Assembly (NCBI GenBank): GCA_963678555.2
Contig: OY782871.2
Coordinates: 1 to 64,000 of the forward strand
DNA: 64,000 nt
Reading direction: 5' to 3'
Source: SABI01 sp963678555
GTDB lineage: Bacteria; Spirochaetota; Spirochaetia; Sphaerochaetales; Sphaerochaetaceae
The position numbers and the translations under genes are program-made. A model generated the notes under the pieces. That model was not told the origin of the DNA and searched no databases. It saw nothing but the letters and a program-made list of their open reading frames with translations. This document shows positions 61,895 to 64,000 of this stretch, in pieces (position 1 is the first letter of the stretch; each line of letters opens with the position of its first letter).

Positions 61895-64000
61895 CTACTG
61901 AAGTGAATCAGCTCCCGCGTCGTACAGGACTCCGTAGAGACACAGATTCCAGACACTCGTCTCCCAGACAGTGAACTCATTGTTGTTCACCAGAGACCAC
62001 CCGTCCGCCCAGCGGCGTTGAAGCGGCAGCTCCTCCCACACGGGATACAGCGTGTCTGAAACCACTCTCTGATACTCCGCCTTGCTCCGTCCCTCGCTCG
62101 GACCGTAGACAAGCAGCCCCGGGATATTCCCCAGACCGTTCTCCTGTGCCGTATAGGAGTCGAGATGGAGGGGACTGTTGACCTGATGTGTTCCCAGCCC
62201 CGTCACGTATGACTGCCCGAGGGGATTCAGTCCCAGAGCGTAGTCGCCAAGCTGGGAGAGCACTGACAGATAGTCTGAGCGCTTCTGTTCATCATCACTG
62301 AGACGATAGGCAAAGGCGATGGGGTCCCCGTAGCGCCCCTGGGCCGTCGCGGCTCCCCAGCCGTAGGCCTTTTCCGCACCCTGCGGGTAGAAGGGAATAG
62401 CGAGGTCAAAGCCCATATACCCCCCCTTCTCTGCCTGTCTGATGACGATCTCGATCAGCTGCCGCTGCAGCTGCTCATCGAAACTCTCATTCAGGAGAAG
62501 GAAGCTGCTGAAGTGGACCGTCTGTATCTTTGCCATGCTGTTGCCGGGCCGGTACTGCTCGGGCCAGTAGCCGTCTGAGACCAGGAGAGATCGTGTGTGT
62601 GAGATGAACTGTTCCTCCAGCTCCCTGACGGCCTTCTCCTTTTCGGGTTCGAACACCCGTGCAGCGAGGGCAAGCTGCAGGGTTGCATACATCAGAGCAC
62701 TGGTAGGCTTCTCCTGGATATCAGCAGACAGCACCGGCAGGACCTCATAGGCAAGCTGTGCTCTGGCGTAGAGCTCACGGGCCCTGTCGGAGAAGTTCTC
62801 GAACGGTGAGAGCAGCCGCGCAGCCTGGGCCATCATACCGGCTGTGAAGGCACTTACCTCCGCTGTTTCCTCCCAGGTGCCGTACACCAGCGTATCGGAA
62901 CCGGAATCCACCTTCCCGTATTCGGGGTGGCGGGAGGTCTCGGTCCCGCTCCTGACCGCTCCGTAATGAGGGTCGTCAGGATCGAGTATCTGAAGGTTCT
63001 CCCACAGGCGAAGACCCCACAGGGCCTCATCAAGCATATCGGGAAGGGTATTACCCGATTCGGCTATGCCGTACTGCCCGTCAGAGAAATGGGTGGGGAA
63101 GGCCTCGTAGTAGCCAAGGAGGAGGATCGGGATGATCGTGTGAAAGGGGCGTCTGTCAAAGTCGCCGGCATCGTGGTAGCCCCCTGTCACGCTGATCAGC
63201 TCCTCGGTGCCTGTGACCTGTATGAACCCGTTGGAACTCCACGGTTCCCGTGTGTCTCTCACCTCGGTGTGACACGCCTCCCGCTCTACCTCCGTATGCG
63301 GCGGCCCGAGGGGCATACCGCAGCGCTGATGGTAGAGGAACCGGGCGTAGGTCGATGCGATCGTGCCCACCTTCTCGTTCGAGATGTAGAAGGAAGGGGA
63401 AATGCCCGTGCCCTCCAGATAGATGACGTACGGTCCCCCTTCGGGAATGCTGCTGAGATCGAGACGGTACACCTGTTCTCCCGAGCTTACCAGGCCAGGA
63501 GCGACGGCCGTGTCGTCTCCGCGGTACTCGGCGGTGCCAGAGTACAGTGAGGCATGGTCCTTCTCCCTGAGGACCTGATAGGATGGCGGCTCTGCAAACC
63601 TGAGGGATCCCCCGTCACCCATAAAGACTCCCAGGTTCGCATAGCGCACCCGGGAAGAGGGGAGGTAGCTCACCTGATTGACCTTGATCGATTCACAGAC
63701 CATCTGTTTCGGGTCGAAGATGAAACTGACCGACCCGTAGGGGTTCTCGACGAGATAGCTCTTTCCCGCCACCAGACTGTGTTCAAGTACCAGATAGATC
63801 CAGTACGCCCGCGATACCGGATATTCACCGTTTGAACTCTTCGGTTTCTCATCTATGCTGCGGCTTCTGTGGTAGACCTCCACAGGGGCGTTACCGTTCA
63901 CGTTCCAGTGGGATACACCGCTGGTCAGCGGATCCTGATCGAACCTGAGTGAGCCGAACTCATCATGGAATTCCACAACGAGGATATTGGACGCGGCGGT
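61895..64000 (-). CDS. Glycoside hydrolase family 9 (partial, runs off the window)
   Basis: At least 701 codons; the frame is open to the window edge, so the true start and any signal peptide are outside. An N-terminal Ig-like CelD_N domain (about the first 200 codons shown) is followed by the GH9 (alpha/alpha)6 barrel: GGYHDAGDFDRRPF with the catalytic-base Asp pair, FPTHFSDGQYGIAESGNTLPDMLDEALWGLRL over successive stretches, and a C-terminal LGLNPLGQSYVTGLGTH. GH9 enzymes are mostly endoglucanases; glucosaminidases also occur. Substrate not determined. Confidence 0.88.
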   Translation of the reverse strand, partial: TAASNILVVEFHDEFGSLRFDQDPLTSGVSHWNVNGNAPVEVYHRSRSIDEKPKSSNGEYPVSRAYWIYLVLEHSLVAGKSYLVENPYGSVSFIFDPKQMVCESIKVNQVSYLPSSRVRYANLGVFMGDGGSLRFAEPPSYQVLREKDHASLYSGTAEYRGDDTAVAPGLVSSGEQVYRLDLSSIPEGGPYVIYLEGTGISPSFYISNEKVGTIASTYARFLYHQRCGMPLGPPHTEVEREACHTEVRDTREPWSSNGFIQVTGTEELISVTGGYHDAGDFDRRPFHTIIPILLLGYYEAFPTHFSDGQYGIAESGNTLPDMLDEALWGLRLWENLQILDPDDPHYGAVRSGTETSRHPEYGKVDSGSDTLVYGTWEETAEVSAFTAGMMAQAARLLSPFENFSDRARELYARAQLAYEVLPVLSADIQEKPTSALMYATLQLALAARVFEPEKEKAVRELEEQFISHTRSLLVSDGYWPEQYRPGNSMAKIQTVHFSSFLLLNESFDEQLQRQLIEIVIRQAEKGGYMGFDLAIPFYPQGAEKAYGWGAATAQGRYGDPIAFAYRLSDDEQKRSDYLSVLSQLGDYALGLNPLGQSYVTGLGTHQVNSPLHLDSYTAQENGLGNIPGLLVYGPSEGRSKAEYQRVVSDTLYPVWEELPLQRRWADGWSLVNNNEFTVWETSVWNLCLYGVLYDAGADSLQ

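Noticed and set aside
1..64000. CRISPR arrays, tRNA and rRNA genes
   Set aside because: No regularly spaced repeats, and no sequence that folds or reads as a tRNA or rRNA was seen by eye; a covariance search would settle this.

Overview
The window reads as an IS-riddled chromosomal segment of a mid-GC bacterium, most plausibly a spirochaete (Spirochaetota). The case for that is modest: a LruC-domain lipoprotein, lipoproteins and small barrel-like surface proteins with spirochaete-style signal peptides, and a dual PAS/GAF-SpoIIE-HATPase regulator. No rRNA, tRNA or CRISPR array was seen, so the taxonomic placement is an inference.

Layout. 1-5.3 kb: recD2 helicase, a convergent PAS-PAS-GGDEF diguanylate cyclase overlapping its 3' end, a small DksA/TraR-type zinc-finger ORF, and a DUF4143-type AAA ATPase with two matching operator-like palindromes upstream. 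5.6-20.3 kb: a transposon graveyard built by insertion into insertion. A recombinase-in-trio (RIT) element of 4,075 bp, with 42-bp perfect inverted repeats, sits inside an IS3-family transposase gene. Next to it an IS1380 transposase is split by an IS21 element, which is itself interrupted by two IS4-superfamily elements, one of which carries an IS30. For four of these insertions (RIT in IS3, IS21 in IS1380, the second IS4-superfamily element in istB, the IS30 target site) the uninterrupted target reading can be restored from the junction sequence. 20.3-30.1 kb: an AT-rich O-antigen-type flippase whose last codons were replaced by an ISL3 insertion with an exact 8-bp target duplication, followed by two IS4-superfamily elements and a complete IS66 element.

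30.4-38.6 kb: yifB/comM, dprA and a REP-associated tyrosine transposase (RAYT) in one likely operon, then two surface proteins, the second (YDG/MBG repeats) cut off by another IS. 38.7-50.1 kb: an AbiE-like toxin-antitoxin pair (DUF6577-type regulator plus AbiEii nucleotidyltransferase) with duplicated operator-like palindromes, an istB remnant, a LruC lipoprotein with a near-consensus promoter, a decayed barrel protein, a second DUF4143 ATPase, a Fic protein, a DUF1413 protein fused to a GntR pseudogene, and a decayed second IS3 copy. A 68-bp dispersed repeat occurs twice here.

50.3-64 kb: intact, GC-richer host DNA carrying a surface-polysaccharide locus: a glycosyltransferase and a membrane protein (minus strand), then O-antigen-polymerase/ligase-like protein, flippase, a Wzz/BY-kinase-like protein whose kinase motifs are degenerate, and a PAS-GAF-SpoIIE phosphatase/HATPase switch split by an apparent single-base frameshift (all plus strand, tightly spaced). 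Convergent to these lie a GT4 glycosyltransferase and a GH9 glycoside hydrolase that runs off the end of the window. The four genes from 52,972 to 58,093 look like a Wzy-type assembly module, with the phosphatase/HATPase protein as its likely co-transcribed regulator.

The strongest candidates for something new are the RIT element with its one-sided palindromic end, the degenerate BY-kinase coupled to a SpoIIE/HATPase switch, the paired-operator AbiE system, and the RAYT plus dispersed palindromic repeat.
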